A stretch of 64,000 bases of DNA. Source: an uncultured Bacteroidales bacterium (GTDB lineage Bacteria; Bacteroidota; Bacteroidia; Bacteroidales; Bacteroidaceae). The stretch covers positions 1 to 64,000 of the forward strand of contig CACWFY010000011.1 of assembly GCA_902760345.1 (NCBI GenBank), in the 5' to 3' direction. A program made the position numbers and the translations under genes. The notes beneath the pieces were generated by a model. The model saw only the letters and a program-made list of their open reading frames with translations, was not told the DNA's origin and ran no database searches. Below are positions 1 through 7,863 of the stretch, in pieces. Numbering within the stretch: the first letter of the stretch is position 1; every line of letters starts with the position of its first letter.

Positions 1-90
1 CACAAAGTGCCACATCCTCGATTGCAAACCTGCACCACCATCGTTCCGGACCGCTGGTTATCGGCTGGGTTGACTTTGCTATCTCTTTAG
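1..90 (-). repeat. Dispersed promoter-linked repeat, copy A (cut by window edge)
   Basis: Read on the minus strand, this segment matches a second segment at about 50425-50500 on the plus strand. Shared blocks in order are AGTCAACCC, GC, GATA, CAGCGGTCCGGAACGA, then after about 20 variable bases GATGTGGCAC. A canonical promoter lies just upstream of each copy, so both are probably transcribed. In one frame both copies read VNPAD-S/N-QRSGT with silent third-base differences, but copy A has no credible start codon for that frame. It may be a small RNA, a leader or a remnant coding repeat. It continues beyond base 1. Confidence 0.55.
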
Positions 91-95
91 CACTA

Positions 96-127
96 CAAAA
101 TTACTAAAATTTTTCGAGAAGACCAAA
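96..127 (-). promoter_or_regulatory. Bacteroidetes-type promoter for repeat copy A
   Basis: On the minus strand there is TTTG at 127-124, exactly 20 bases, then TAATTTTG at 103-96. This is the housekeeping promoter form seen throughout the window and points at repeat copy A. Between 128 and 300 nothing else was recognised; the stretch is A/T-rich and without a convincing gene. Confidence 0.6.
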
Positions 128-300
128 TATTTAATGCATTTATTTTTAGGTATTTATGTTAAAAATATTAATTTGTTGTATAGGGTCGCATTTGCCTCAT
201 CCCTTACTCTCCAGTGCCGCATTTTTAACTCCGAAAAGCAGAAATCTTTAGGGTTAAGTAGAGGGGAAAGATGACATTATTGCTAAAATAATAATAGAGA

Positions 301-332
301 TTTGGAATAACCGAAATAATTTTGTATCTTTG
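301..332 (+). promoter_or_regulatory. Bacteroidetes-type promoter
   Basis: TTTG at 301-304, a 20-base spacer and TATCTTTG at 325-332 make a full-consensus promoter. Transcription would start near 338-340, about 14 bases before the ATG at 353, so the leader is very short. Confidence 0.75.
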
Positions 333-352
333 TGCTAAATTTTTAGAATAAT

Positions 353-1357
353 ATGAACCGTTCATTGATAGATTATGCATCACGTAATGAGCTAAACAAA
401 ATAATAGCTCGTAACATGATTTATGTTTCACAGCTGCAGGAGGGGTATGAGAGTTTTGAGAATAAGGCTGCCTATTGTTTTTCCCAAGCATACGAAATCT
501 GCCGGGATATCATAGAGCAGTCACCTGTTTCTATTTACAAGATACCAGACTATTATGGAATGGCCAGATATCCTTACGGTAAAAACGAGGATCTACAGTT
601 GGTAATGAAAGCTGTTACCATCTCCATTGTATTGATTCTGACTGAACATTTTGACCAGAAATGGAAAGAAGACAATCAAGAGTTTTTAGGTACGCTGAAT
701 GGTCCTCTTTGGGAGATGCGACTAAGTACCGAGAAAAAGAATATGTTCGAGATGAAGCTTAATAGATTCCTGGCATTTAATCCTATATGCGGAGGTATTT
801 ACAACTCACTTTGTTCAGGAACAGGCATCGATTATGTCATACCATTTGACGAGTTTGATCCACGGAAAGAGGTAATCGCTCAGAATGAAAAAACAAAACA
901 ACTTGCTGTCGAAGCTGGGGAAGAAACTCAAAAGAAGCTGGATATGCAGAATACTCGTATTGAGCAGTTGAAAAAAGAAAAAGACGAACTAAAGGAAGAG
1001 AATGAGGTTCTAAACCTTGCCATTGAAGGCTACAAAAGTCAAGGTAAAGGAATATCAGCCCCAGAAGCAGCTATGCTCGTTACTGCTGTTTGTGAAGCTC
1101 TGAAACAATTACCTGCAAACGGTCGTGAAAGTCTATGGCCTATACTTTCCACATGTTGGGGGTTCACAGAAAAAACCGCCAGCGATGCACTTAGGCGAAA
1201 AGTGACTGAAGTGAAAGCAACTAAGCTGGCTGACAAATTTGCTGTCCATAATCTCATACCCAAGATATGCAATCTCCTCAAGAAGTTGCATGAAAAATTA
1301 GAGGAAAAGAGGAATGAGAGATTATTAGAGGTTAATCCTAAAGTTAAAAAAAGATAA
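353..1357 (+). CDS. Coiled-coil protein of unknown function, accessory region
   Basis: 334 residues; family not recognised. The N-terminal half (about 1-180) is helical with no obvious motif. Residues about 190-240 are rich in K, E and Q in heptads and look like a coiled coil. A basic C-terminal block (about 240-334) follows, with LWPILSTCWGFTE near its middle. The start is fixed by a consensus promoter 14-20 bases upstream. No signal peptide or membrane segment is seen. It precedes a DUF4373-like gene and a primase-helicase, so a role in replication or maintenance of a mobile element is possible, but this is inference from position only. Confidence 0.7.
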   Translation: MNRSLIDYASRNELNKIIARNMIYVSQLQEGYESFENKAAYCFSQAYEICRDIIEQSPVSIYKIPDYYGMARYPYGKNEDLQLVMKAVTISIVLILTEHFDQKWKEDNQEFLGTLNGPLWEMRLSTEKKNMFEMKLNRFLAFNPICGGIYNSLCSGTGIDYVIPFDEFDPRKEVIAQNEKTKQLAVEAGEETQKKLDMQNTRIEQLKKEKDELKEENEVLNLAIEGYKSQGKGISAPEAAMLVTAVCEALKQLPANGRESLWPILSTCWGFTEKTASDALRRKVTEVKATKLADKFAVHNLIPKICNLLKKLHEKLEEKRNERLLEVNPKVKKR

Positions 1358-1360
1358 AAC

Positions 1361-1425
1361 TTTTCCAACATCAACGTTGATATTGGAAAAAGCTGAAAAA
1401 TCGGGTCAATATTGACATTGGAAAC
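1361..1425. repeat. Dyad plus direct repeat, operator- or iteron-like
   Basis: A 30-base near-perfect palindrome at 1361-1390 (TTTTCCAA, one unpaired position, ATCAACGTTGAT, one unpaired position, TTGGAAAA) starts 4 bases after the preceding stop codon. The half-site TTGATATTGGAAA recurs as TTGACATTGGAAA at 1412-1424. That gives three copies of one site, two facing each other and one direct, just before the next gene's promoter. It could be a repressor operator, an iteron cluster for the primase-helicase downstream, or a terminator hairpin. Confidence 0.5.
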
Positions 1426-1452
1426 GCGAAAAAAACGTGTTTCCTTTTTTTG

Positions 1453-1460
1453 TACCTTTG
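1453..1460 (+). promoter_or_regulatory. -7 box of promoter for the DUF4373-like gene
   Basis: TACCTTTG lies 14 bases upstream of the ATG at 1475. No good TTTG is found at the usual -33 distance; the position is occupied by A-rich sequence next to the repeated TTGRYATTGGAAA sites, so activation or repression there is plausible. Confidence 0.55.
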
Positions 1461-1474
1461 CAGCATAAACGTTA

Positions 1475-2020
1475 ATGATTATGTCTGCAAAAAGAAATAA
1501 TGAAGAGCAGAATGGTGGGTTCATAAAACTGGCCCGTAATCTGGAATCTATGCCAGAAGTGGCAAAGATTATAGATAATAAGGGTGCAGCAGGACTTGGC
1601 ATCTATATTCATCTCAATCTCTACCTTGCTCATTGTAAAGGGGGATGGGGTACCTATTCTGGCCGGCAGTTTAGCGCATTGGCTGTAGAGTTGAAGAAGA
1701 ATCGTAGTGATGTTCGTGACATCATTGATAACTACGGATTGTTTATTGTTGATGGCGATCGTTTTACGAGTCTATGGATGCAGGAGCAGTTCGCTAATGC
1801 TGGCGAGAAGAAAGGCTCTTCCCGCACGAACATATTTGTACGCGCGGAAGAAATAGAAAAAGATATAGATAAAAAGAATAAAGAAAAAGCCACCGTGCGT
1901 GTGTCTGACGACACGCACATGGCTTCTGGTGATAAAGGGCAACCTCCCCCTTCCCCCTCTTCGGATGGCGTAGATACGAAAGTGAATTACCAAGACTTTA
2001 GTCATTATTTAAAAAGATAA
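1475..2020 (+). CDS. Lin1244/Lin1753 (DUF4373)-like protein
   Basis: 181 residues. The first 110 resemble the DUF4373 / Lin1244-type N-terminal domain found before replication proteins in Bacteroidetes phages and mobile elements: GGFIKLARNLE, then KGAAGLGIYIHLNLYLA, then a segment like DIIDNYGLFIVDGD. The rest (about 120-181) is charged and low-complexity. A second in-frame ATG at 1481 is an equally possible start. It lies 5 bases upstream of the primase-helicase gene and is probably co-transcribed with it. A helicase-loader or DNA-binding role is known for some relatives but is not shown here. Confidence 0.65.
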   Translation: MIMSAKRNNEEQNGGFIKLARNLESMPEVAKIIDNKGAAGLGIYIHLNLYLAHCKGGWGTYSGRQFSALAVELKKNRSDVRDIIDNYGLFIVDGDRFTSLWMQEQFANAGEKKGSSRTNIFVRAEEIEKDIDKKNKEKATVRVSDDTHMASGDKGQPPPSPSSDGVDTKVNYQDFSHYLKR

Positions 2021-2025
2021 GAAAC

Positions 2026-3918
2026 ATGGAAGAAATCAACAATGGACTCTACAGAGTCACTTTAGAAGAAGTAAAGAATCGTGGCAAGTACCCCCAGCGT
2101 GAGACTTTCCGTTTTCATTGCCCTATATGTGGTGATGAAGAAAATCATCGTCGTCGCTGTGATGGTTCGTTTAATCAGAAACTTGGCGTAGGTCAGTGTT
2201 TCTGCTGTGGTTCGCGTTTTGTGTTGGAGAAAGACAATTGGCAGCAATCTCAACAAACGACAGGCAGTAATAACAAGGCCAATGGCACATCGGGGAAGAA
2301 ACCAGAAGAGATTGGACAGAAGGTGTGCCTTGGCGACTATACTGGCGACATCATGGGTTATCTGGCTAAGCGGTGCATTCGTGCCGATGTGATGCACCTC
2401 CTCGGTGTAGGGTATGCTAAACTCCTTTTCGATGGAGATGCTAATATTGGTATAGCTGCCGCAGAGAAAACATGTTTGGCTTTCCGCTTCTTGGATAATG
2501 GTGTGTTGTGTAATGTACAATACAAATCCTTCGACAAGGATTTCCGTTTTGAATCAGGCTGTCAGTTGATTCCTTACAACATCGATGCTGCACTTGATTC
2601 AGACACCATCTATCTGACCGAAGGAATGATGGATGCAGCAACACTGGTTCAGTGCGGATACGCAGGTGTAGTATCCCTTTCGAATGGTACTGGTACCAAG
2701 ATGGAAACTTTCGATAAGTATCTGGAAAGCCACTTTAAGGGAAAGAAAATCATATATGCCGGTGATACCGACGAACCCGGCATCAAGAAGCGTGAAGAGG
2801 TAGCCCGATATTTTGCTAACAACGATTTTTACTATGTAGAATGGGAGGTATCGTCAGATAGTGAGGTGAAGGATGCCAACGATGTGTTGATGGCAGAAGG
2901 CGAGGAAGCAGTGAAGCGTTGTGTAGAGTCGGCTAAAGTCATGCCCATCATAGGTATGGCAACCATCGATGACCAGATGGATTCTTTTGATGAACTGGTT
3001 GCAAATGGTATTCCCCGCTTCCCAGGTGTGGAGCACCTGTATGGATTCACCAACATGATACGTTTTGAGCCTGGGCGACTGATGGTCATATCAGGTGTAC
3101 CTGGTACTGGTAAGTCCACCTTTGCCGACAATCTGGTTATGATGCTGGCAGTTGAGCAGAAGTGGCGTGCTGCTATTTACTCTCCTGAGAAATACCCCAT
3201 GAGCCTGCACTACTATGAGTTGGGGCAAATCCTGATGGGGCGTGAGATGTCAGTCAAGAATATGACTATGGAGGCTATTGAACGAGGCAAACGATTCCTG
3301 CACGAGAACATCTTCCATATCAGCGATGACTGCTCAGAGATAGAGGAAATTCTGGCTGTTGCTGCACAGATGGTAGCCAAGAAGAATATACGCGTCTTGC
3401 TGCTCGACCCATTCAACTACATCGGTTTGCCTGTCCAGACAGGTTCTACCGATACGCAGAAGATTTCGATGGTACTGAAGCAGATTGTAGATTTCGCCCG
3501 TAGATACAAGGTGCTGGTTATCCTTGTGGCTCATCCCAGAAAGCCGCAGAGTGACAGCAAAGGTCAGCAAAAAGAAACTTCAGTACCTTCACTCTACGAC
3601 ATTGCTGGTAGTGCTGACTTCTATAACAAATGTGACTATGGTCTGATTTTGCAGCGCGAGCCTGAGACAGATCATGCAAAGGCTCCGTCGCTGACTTCGG
3701 TTTATGTTCAGAAAGTACGTTTCCGTCATCTCGGCCAGTTGGGACGTCGCGTCTTCGGATTCGACACTCAGAGTAATCGCTTCGTTGCCACCAACAACGA
3801 CAACATCACGTTACGCCCATTAGACAATTCCGATTGGACAGCTCCTGAGGTCACACAGCAAGATATCGCATGGCCAGATGAGAATAACAATATTGAACCA
3901 AGAATGGCTGATGAATAA
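2026..3918 (+). CDS. Bifunctional DNA primase-helicase (zinc finger, Toprim, RecA-like)
   Basis: 630 residues with a T7 gp4-like layout. An N-terminal zinc-binding module has CPIC at 32-35 and CFCC at 58-61. A Toprim-type region carries TEGMMDA and later AGDTDEPG, the acidic metal-binding signatures. A DnaB/RecA-type ATPase follows, with Walker A GVPGTGKS near residue 357 and a Walker B-like LLLDPFNYI near 465, then a LVAHPRKPQ segment. Such proteins prime and unwind DNA for phages and mobile elements rather than for the host chromosome. It ends with tandem TAA codons. Together with its neighbours it marks the first 4 kb as a mobile-element replication segment. Confidence 0.85.
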   Translation: MEEINNGLYRVTLEEVKNRGKYPQRETFRFHCPICGDEENHRRRCDGSFNQKLGVGQCFCCGSRFVLEKDNWQQSQQTTGSNNKANGTSGKKPEEIGQKVCLGDYTGDIMGYLAKRCIRADVMHLLGVGYAKLLFDGDANIGIAAAEKTCLAFRFLDNGVLCNVQYKSFDKDFRFESGCQLIPYNIDAALDSDTIYLTEGMMDAATLVQCGYAGVVSLSNGTGTKMETFDKYLESHFKGKKIIYAGDTDEPGIKKREEVARYFANNDFYYVEWEVSSDSEVKDANDVLMAEGEEAVKRCVESAKVMPIIGMATIDDQMDSFDELVANGIPRFPGVEHLYGFTNMIRFEPGRLMVISGVPGTGKSTFADNLVMMLAVEQKWRAAIYSPEKYPMSLHYYELGQILMGREMSVKNMTMEAIERGKRFLHENIFHISDDCSEIEEILAVAAQMVAKKNIRVLLLDPFNYIGLPVQTGSTDTQKISMVLKQIVDFARRYKVLVILVAHPRKPQSDSKGQQKETSVPSLYDIAGSADFYNKCDYGLILQREPETDHAKAPSLTSVYVQKVRFRHLGQLGRRVFGFDTQSNRFVATNNDNITLRPLDNSDWTAPEVTQQDIAWPDENNNIEPRMADE

Positions 3919-4041
3919 TAAGAGCCTCTTCTACATTACTCTGGATGAAATAACGGCTCGCCATTTTGCTTTATTTCGAGACTATTCTATTAATTAATGT
4001 GTAATTTTGTGCAAATATGATTTAGTTTCAATTATTATTCG

Positions 4042-4049
4042 TATCTTTG
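4042..4049 (+). promoter_or_regulatory. -7 box of promoter for structured element
   Basis: TATCTTTG is followed by a likely start near 4055. The -33 region is weak (TTTAG at 4021-4025). A second possible -7 box, TAATTTTG, lies at 4002-4009. In the rest of the 3919-4041 gap only a weak hairpin was seen (GAAATAA at 3948-3954 with TTATTTC at 3971-3977), perhaps a terminator for the primase-helicase gene. Confidence 0.5.
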
Positions 4050-4055
4050 CAAATG

Positions 4056-4320
4056 GTTCGGGGAGAAATCCGGACTAATAGAAGCATTAACTATTATTTC
4101 GCGTTGAACCAAAATGCCCAGGAAACAGTTTGGAAATAAAAGCGCTTTGAAGTAATAGAGATTGCGGGGTACAGGAATCTGTATCCCTATCCATCTTATA
4201 ATAGTAATGCATTCGCGCCAATAGGCGTGATGTATTCTTATAAAGGTGGATGGGGTTTCCTTTCCTGGGCATGCCTCAAAGTTCAACGCATAAGGAGCAT
4301 CACGCTTTCTTTGTGCGTCA
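4056..4320 (+). ncRNA. Highly structured non-coding element upstream of the R-M genes
   Basis: No plausible gene lies here, but base pairing is dense. A 9-bp closing stem pairs 4101-4109 with 4281-4289, and a perfect 12-bp stem pairs 4114-4125 with 4261-4272. Inside are a 9-bp hairpin 4166-4174/4179-4187 with a GAAU loop, a 9-bp stem 4189-4197/4243-4251 extended past a bulge by 4198-4201/4238-4241, and a 7-bp hairpin 4213-4219/4224-4230 with an AAUA loop. GCGTGATG at 4225-4232 could instead pair perfectly with CATCACGC at 4298-4305, a possible switch. A promoter box precedes it. It may be a small RNA, a leader controlling the methylase, a retron-like RNA without a visible reverse transcriptase, or a MITE with imperfect ends. 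Confidence 0.5.
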
Positions 4321-4361
4321 GCGATTGATAGTCGATGCAGAATTAATACTATTAATCGTGT

Positions 4362-5486
4362 ATGGCAAATAAGAACCTGAATAACGCTCAAGCGGCTAAC
4401 CAAGACGAATTCTACACTCAGTATGCGGATATAGAAAGTGAAGTTCTTTCTTATGTGGAGTACGATCCTAATGTCTTTCGCGGTAAGACAATATTACTAC
4501 CGTGTGATGATCCAGAGTGGAGCAACTTTACGCGCTTCTTCGCACGGCGTTTTGAAGATTTTGGCTTGAAGAAGTTAATCTCTACAAGTTATGCTCCTGC
4601 AAGCAAAATGCTGAAGGAGGGCTATCAACCATCCTTGTTTGAAACAGATTCTCCACAGTTTAATCCAGATAAAACAAAGACGCATGGGAAAATATTCATT
4701 TTGGAGCATGATGTCACAAACGATGGCATCATCAATGACGATGACTTAGAATGGAATTATCTGGAAGGAGATGGAGATTTTAGAAGCGAAGAAGTAACGA
4801 AGCTAAGAGATGAAGCGGATATAATCATTACAAACCCTCCATTCTCTTTGTTTAGAGAATTCTTCAAATGGCTTATCGAATCAAAAAAGAAATTCCTTTG
4901 TATTTGCAACAAGAATATCCTGTCAGCCAAAGATGTTTTCCCATATGTTATGAGGAACGAGGTTTGGGGTGGTTCTACAAGAGCGAGTCAAGACTTGCTG
5001 TTTGATGTTCCAAAAGAAATCGCCGATTACTATGTGAAGCATGAAAAGGAAGGAAGCAAATATAAAATCGTAGATGGGAAAGTGATGGGACGTTCAGCAA
5101 GTATCTGGCTTACGAATATGGAACATGGTATTAGGCATCAGAAGCTTGATTTGATGTCTATGGCAGATAATCTAAAGTTCTGTACACATAAGGATTTAAA
5201 AGGTCTAAAGGATTATTGGCACTATGAGAATTATGATGCGATAGAAGTTCCCAGTTATAAGTCTATACCTGATGATTATGATGGTGTAATGGGGGTGCCT
5301 ATTTCATTCCTTGGATATTATTGTCCTGAACAATTTGAAATTTTAGGCATAAGTCTTGAACTTGCTGATATGAAGATAATCAAAGAGAAACTTGGAAAAC
5401 TGAATGGTGGTCCAAGATTGTATATAGAACAAGATGGACAACTTAAGAGAATGTATGAAAGAATTCTTATCCGTAAAAGGCATTAA
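4362..5486 (+). CDS. EcoRI-family adenine-specific DNA methyltransferase
   Basis: 374 residues. The sequence follows the EcoRI modification methylase family closely: DEFYTQYADIE near the start, CDDPEWSNFTRFF (about 43-55) for the AdoMet-binding region, then GDGDFRSEE and the catalytic TNPPFSLFREFF near residue 160. Further on are FTNMEHG-like LTNMEHGIRH and the family's DYDGVMGVPISFL. It should methylate N6 of adenine in a palindromic site; the site cannot be read from sequence. The start follows the structured element by about 40 bases. The next gene begins 3 bases after its stop, so the two are one operon. Confidence 0.85.
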   Translation: MANKNLNNAQAANQDEFYTQYADIESEVLSYVEYDPNVFRGKTILLPCDDPEWSNFTRFFARRFEDFGLKKLISTSYAPASKMLKEGYQPSLFETDSPQFNPDKTKTHGKIFILEHDVTNDGIINDDDLEWNYLEGDGDFRSEEVTKLRDEADIIITNPPFSLFREFFKWLIESKKKFLCICNKNILSAKDVFPYVMRNEVWGGSTRASQDLLFDVPKEIADYYVKHEKEGSKYKIVDGKVMGRSASIWLTNMEHGIRHQKLDLMSMADNLKFCTHKDLKGLKDYWHYENYDAIEVPSYKSIPDDYDGVMGVPISFLGYYCPEQFEILGISLELADMKIIKEKLGKLNGGPRLYIEQDGQLKRMYERILIRKRH

Positions 5487-5489
5487 TAT

Positions 5490-6668
5490 ATGAAAACGAC
5501 TCTTATAACAGATTTGACCGTTGCTGATATTTGCAAGGGATTTACATATAGTAAGATTGAGGCTAAAGGCCTTTTCGGCTGGGGTGGGAAACTTATCATA
5601 CAGCCAGAATACCAACGTCACTATATTTATGGTGACGGAAAACATGACGCTGATGTAATTTATAGTTTGTTGAAAGGATATCCCTTGGGGCTACTATATT
5701 TCGTTAAGCGTAAAGACGGGAAATATGAAGTTTTAGATGGTCAGCAACGTATTACGTCCTTTGGAAGATACATGACAGGATTGTTCTCTATTATTGACGA
5801 AGATAAGAAGGAAAAGCATTTCGGAGCTTTGCCAGAAGATAAACGTGAGAAGATAAGCAACAGTCCTCTTACCATATACGTTTGTGAAGGTACAGAATCA
5901 GAAATCAAGCAATGGTTCGAGACCATCAATATCGTTGGTATGAAGCTGACTGAACAGGAAAAGCGTAATGCCATTTTGAGTGGTAATTTTGTTACTGAAG
6001 CAAAGAAGATATTTAGCAACTCCAGTAACACGAACATGAAGAAATGGCGTTCATATATTAATGGTGACCCCAAAAGACAAGAGATTCTGGAAGAGGCTTT
6101 GAGATGGGTTGCTAAAGCAGAAAAAGACGATAAACTCATAGACAGATATATGAGTGAGCATCGGGACAATGGCGATATATCTGAGTTGACAGATTATTTT
6201 GATAGTGTCATCAATTGGATAAACGGCACGTTCAAAGATGTTGAGTCTAAGATGAAAGGACTTGAATGGGGAAGACTCTGGCGTGAATATTCTTCTCAAG
6301 GGTATGACCCAGACGTACTGTCAGAAAAGATTCAGAAGTTGTTAAGCGACAAACAAGTCTATAATCCCAAAGGTATTTGGGAATATGTTCTCGGAGGAGA
6401 GAAAAACAAGAACTTGTTGGACATTAGAGTTTTTGATGACAGAACAAAGGAGATTGTTTATAGGCAGCAGACGGCAGAAGCAAAAGAGAAAGGTGAATCC
6501 AATTGTCCCCTTTGTGCCATTGGCCACGATGCCAATCATAGTAAGATTTGGGACCTAAAGGATATGGATGCCGACCACGTGACAGCCTGGAGCAAGGGCG
6601 GTGCTACGGACATTGAAAACTGCCAGATGCTATGCAAGACGCACAATAGAGCGAAGGGAAATAGATAA
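5490..6668 (+). CDS. DUF262 / HNH endonuclease, probable restriction partner
   Basis: 392 residues. The N-terminal part is a DUF262 (ParB-fold) domain, with [33 protein letters not shown] reduced here to its key parts PEYQR, the conserved LLKGYPLG and [11 protein letters not shown] (about 80-90). The C-terminal 60 residues are an HNH zinc-nuclease: CPLC, then [12 protein letters not shown], then [16 protein letters not shown]. GmrSD/DUF262 proteins act as NTP-assisted nucleases, and solitary HNH fusions occur in restriction systems. Linkage to a methylase 3 bases upstream strongly suggests it is the cognate restriction enzyme, although a methylation-dependent anti-phage nuclease is also possible. 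It ends 4 bases from the fragment of a decayed gene. Confidence 0.8.
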   Translation: MKTTLITDLTVADICKGFTYSKIEAKGLFGWGGKLIIQPEYQRHYIYGDGKHDADVIYSLLKGYPLGLLYFVKRKDGKYEVLDGQQRITSFGRYMTGLFSIIDEDKKEKHFGALPEDKREKISNSPLTIYVCEGTESEIKQWFETINIVGMKLTEQEKRNAILSGNFVTEAKKIFSNSSNTNMKKWRSYINGDPKRQEILEEALRWVAKAEKDDKLIDRYMSEHRDNGDISELTDYFDSVINWINGTFKDVESKMKGLEWGRLWREYSSQGYDPDVLSEKIQKLLSDKQVYNPKGIWEYVLGGEKNKNLLDIRVFDDRTKEIVYRQQTAEAKEKGESNCPLCAIGHDANHSKIWDLKDMDADHVTAWSKGGATDIENCQMLCKTHNRAKGNR

Positions 6669-6672
6669 AAAT

Positions 6673-6970
6673 TTATTGGCGTAAGCCTTGAACTGCCACG
6701 TTTGTGGTATGACTGATAGCACAGATCGTTTCGGCCAGGGCGGTTCAGGTAATGAAAACGGTCGTAGTCGCTGGCAAAGGTCGGCATATCCTCAGGCCAA
6801 GGCGCAAGGATGAGCAGCGAGCCATGGGCGCAGGCTTCGAAACGGCTACGCTCAGGCTTCCAATAGCGGCCAATGGGGTCTGCCTGTACGTGAATCATTC
6901 GCAGCTTCTGTTCTAAAGCCATCTTCTTGATTCGCTTCTCACATTCAGAGATGCGTGGTAGACCTATAAT
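6673..6970 (-). pseudogene. Frameshifted C-terminal fragment of an unrecognised gene
   Basis: On the minus strand an open frame without a start codon begins right after the GH25 stop and runs through RISECEKRI, LRMIHVQADPIGRYW, SLLILAPWPED and SDYDRFHYLN. It then continues only after a one-base shift as ALAETICAISHTTNVAVQGL and a TAA at 6675-6673. The two frames read smoothly into each other, so a single inserted base near 6747-6750 is likely. Base composition matches the core genes rather than the A/T-rich element on its other side. The family was not recognised. It is probably a remnant left when the accessory segment arrived. Confidence 0.55.
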
Positions 6971-7860
6971 CAGTCGTTATACGCCTCTTCGCCAATTTGT
7001 TCGCGGGCTCCGATGGTGAGCTTGCGAAGGTCGTAGAACGAGCCGTTGTAGATGTTGAAGTCAACATCGCCCTTGATGCCCGGCAGTCGGCCTACGTCGG
7101 TATGCTGCCAGAACTTCCAGGGACCGTCGTACTCTACCTGGTCGACGTAGTAGTGGGCTATCCAGTAGGGATAGTCGTCGAAGATGGGGTCGTTGAGATA
7201 GCGGGTCTTAAATTTATAATAGGTGTAGATGATGGGCTTGACACCATAGTGGCGTTCGACGATTTGCAGCCATTCGAGGACGCTGGCCTTGAACTCCTCG
7301 TCGCTCTGCTTCTTGGGTTTGTGCTCGACGTCGAGGACGGGCGGCAGGTCACCGTTCTCGAGCTTGACCTTACTGATGAAGAAACGTGCCTGGTCGGCGG
7401 CCGATGAGTGGACGCTGTAGAAGTGATAGGCACCACGGGTAAATCCGTGTTCACGAGCCTGATAGAAGTTCTCGCGGAAATTCTCGTCAATCTGCGAGGC
7501 ACCCTCGGTGGCCTTAATCATGACGAAGCGGATGGGGAACTTGTCGATGACGCCTTTGTCCTTCAGTTCCTGCCAGTCTATCTTGCCCTGATGATGGCTG
7601 ATGTCGATGCCGTGGATTTCGTAGCCTTCAGGATAGCTGACGTCGCCATAGAGGGCGCGCCAACGGAAGCCGAAGGGTCCGACGAAGATGTAGTAGAAGA
7701 AATAGATGTAGACGGCAACAACGGCTACTCCGCCCATCCACCATGCCCAACCGGGCAAGCGTTGTAATAGACGAATAAAGACATTCGGACGCTTATGTGG
7801 CACAATGCTCTTTCGGCGTCCGGATGTCTGTTTTCTATACGTTGTCCTCTTATTGGGCAT
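6970..7860 (-). CDS. Membrane-anchored GH25 family lysozyme
   Basis: 296 residues. A basic N-terminus (1-36) is followed by one membrane segment at about 39-60 (WAWWMGGVAVVAVYIYFFYY), and the catalytic domain spans about 80-285. GH25 signatures are visible: GIDISHHQG with the first catalytic-site Asp at 86, KATEG at 116-120, YHFYS, and PVLDVEH with acidic residues at 177 and 179. The domain hydrolyses the MurNAc-GlcNAc bond of peptidoglycan, here probably from the periplasmic face while anchored in the inner membrane. It starts 3 bases downstream of the pfp stop and is likely co-transcribed with it. A second, secreted GH25 enzyme is encoded at 25776. Confidence 0.9.
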   Translation of the reverse strand: MPNKRTTYRKQTSGRRKSIVPHKRPNVFIRLLQRLPGWAWWMGGVAVVAVYIYFFYYIFVGPFGFRWRALYGDVSYPEGYEIHGIDISHHQGKIDWQELKDKGVIDKFPIRFVMIKATEGASQIDENFRENFYQAREHGFTRGAYHFYSVHSSAADQARFFISKVKLENGDLPPVLDVEHKPKKQSDEEFKASVLEWLQIVERHYGVKPIIYTYYKFKTRYLNDPIFDDYPYWIAHYYVDQVEYDGPWKFWQHTDVGRLPGIKGDVDFNIYNGSFYDLRKLTIGAREQIGEEAYND

Positions 7861-7863
7861 TAA

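Noticed and set aside
225..491. Minus-strand frame of 88 codons opposite the first gene
   Set aside because: Overlaps a full-consensus promoter and gene start on the plus strand; composition is low-complexity and no domain is seen.
4056..4320. Retron msr-msd RNA
   Set aside because: The fold is suggestive but no reverse transcriptase is encoded within the visible accessory region.
3987..4356. CTATTAAT copies at 3987-3994 and 4349-4356 as a target-site duplication around the structured element
   Set aside because: Only 8 A/T-rich bases, and neither copy touches the ends of the inverted stems.
4035..4403. Minus-strand open frame of 122 codons across the structured element
   Set aside because: It overlaps the base-paired region and the methylase start, has no promoter, and its amino acids show no domain; inverted repeats readily give such frames.
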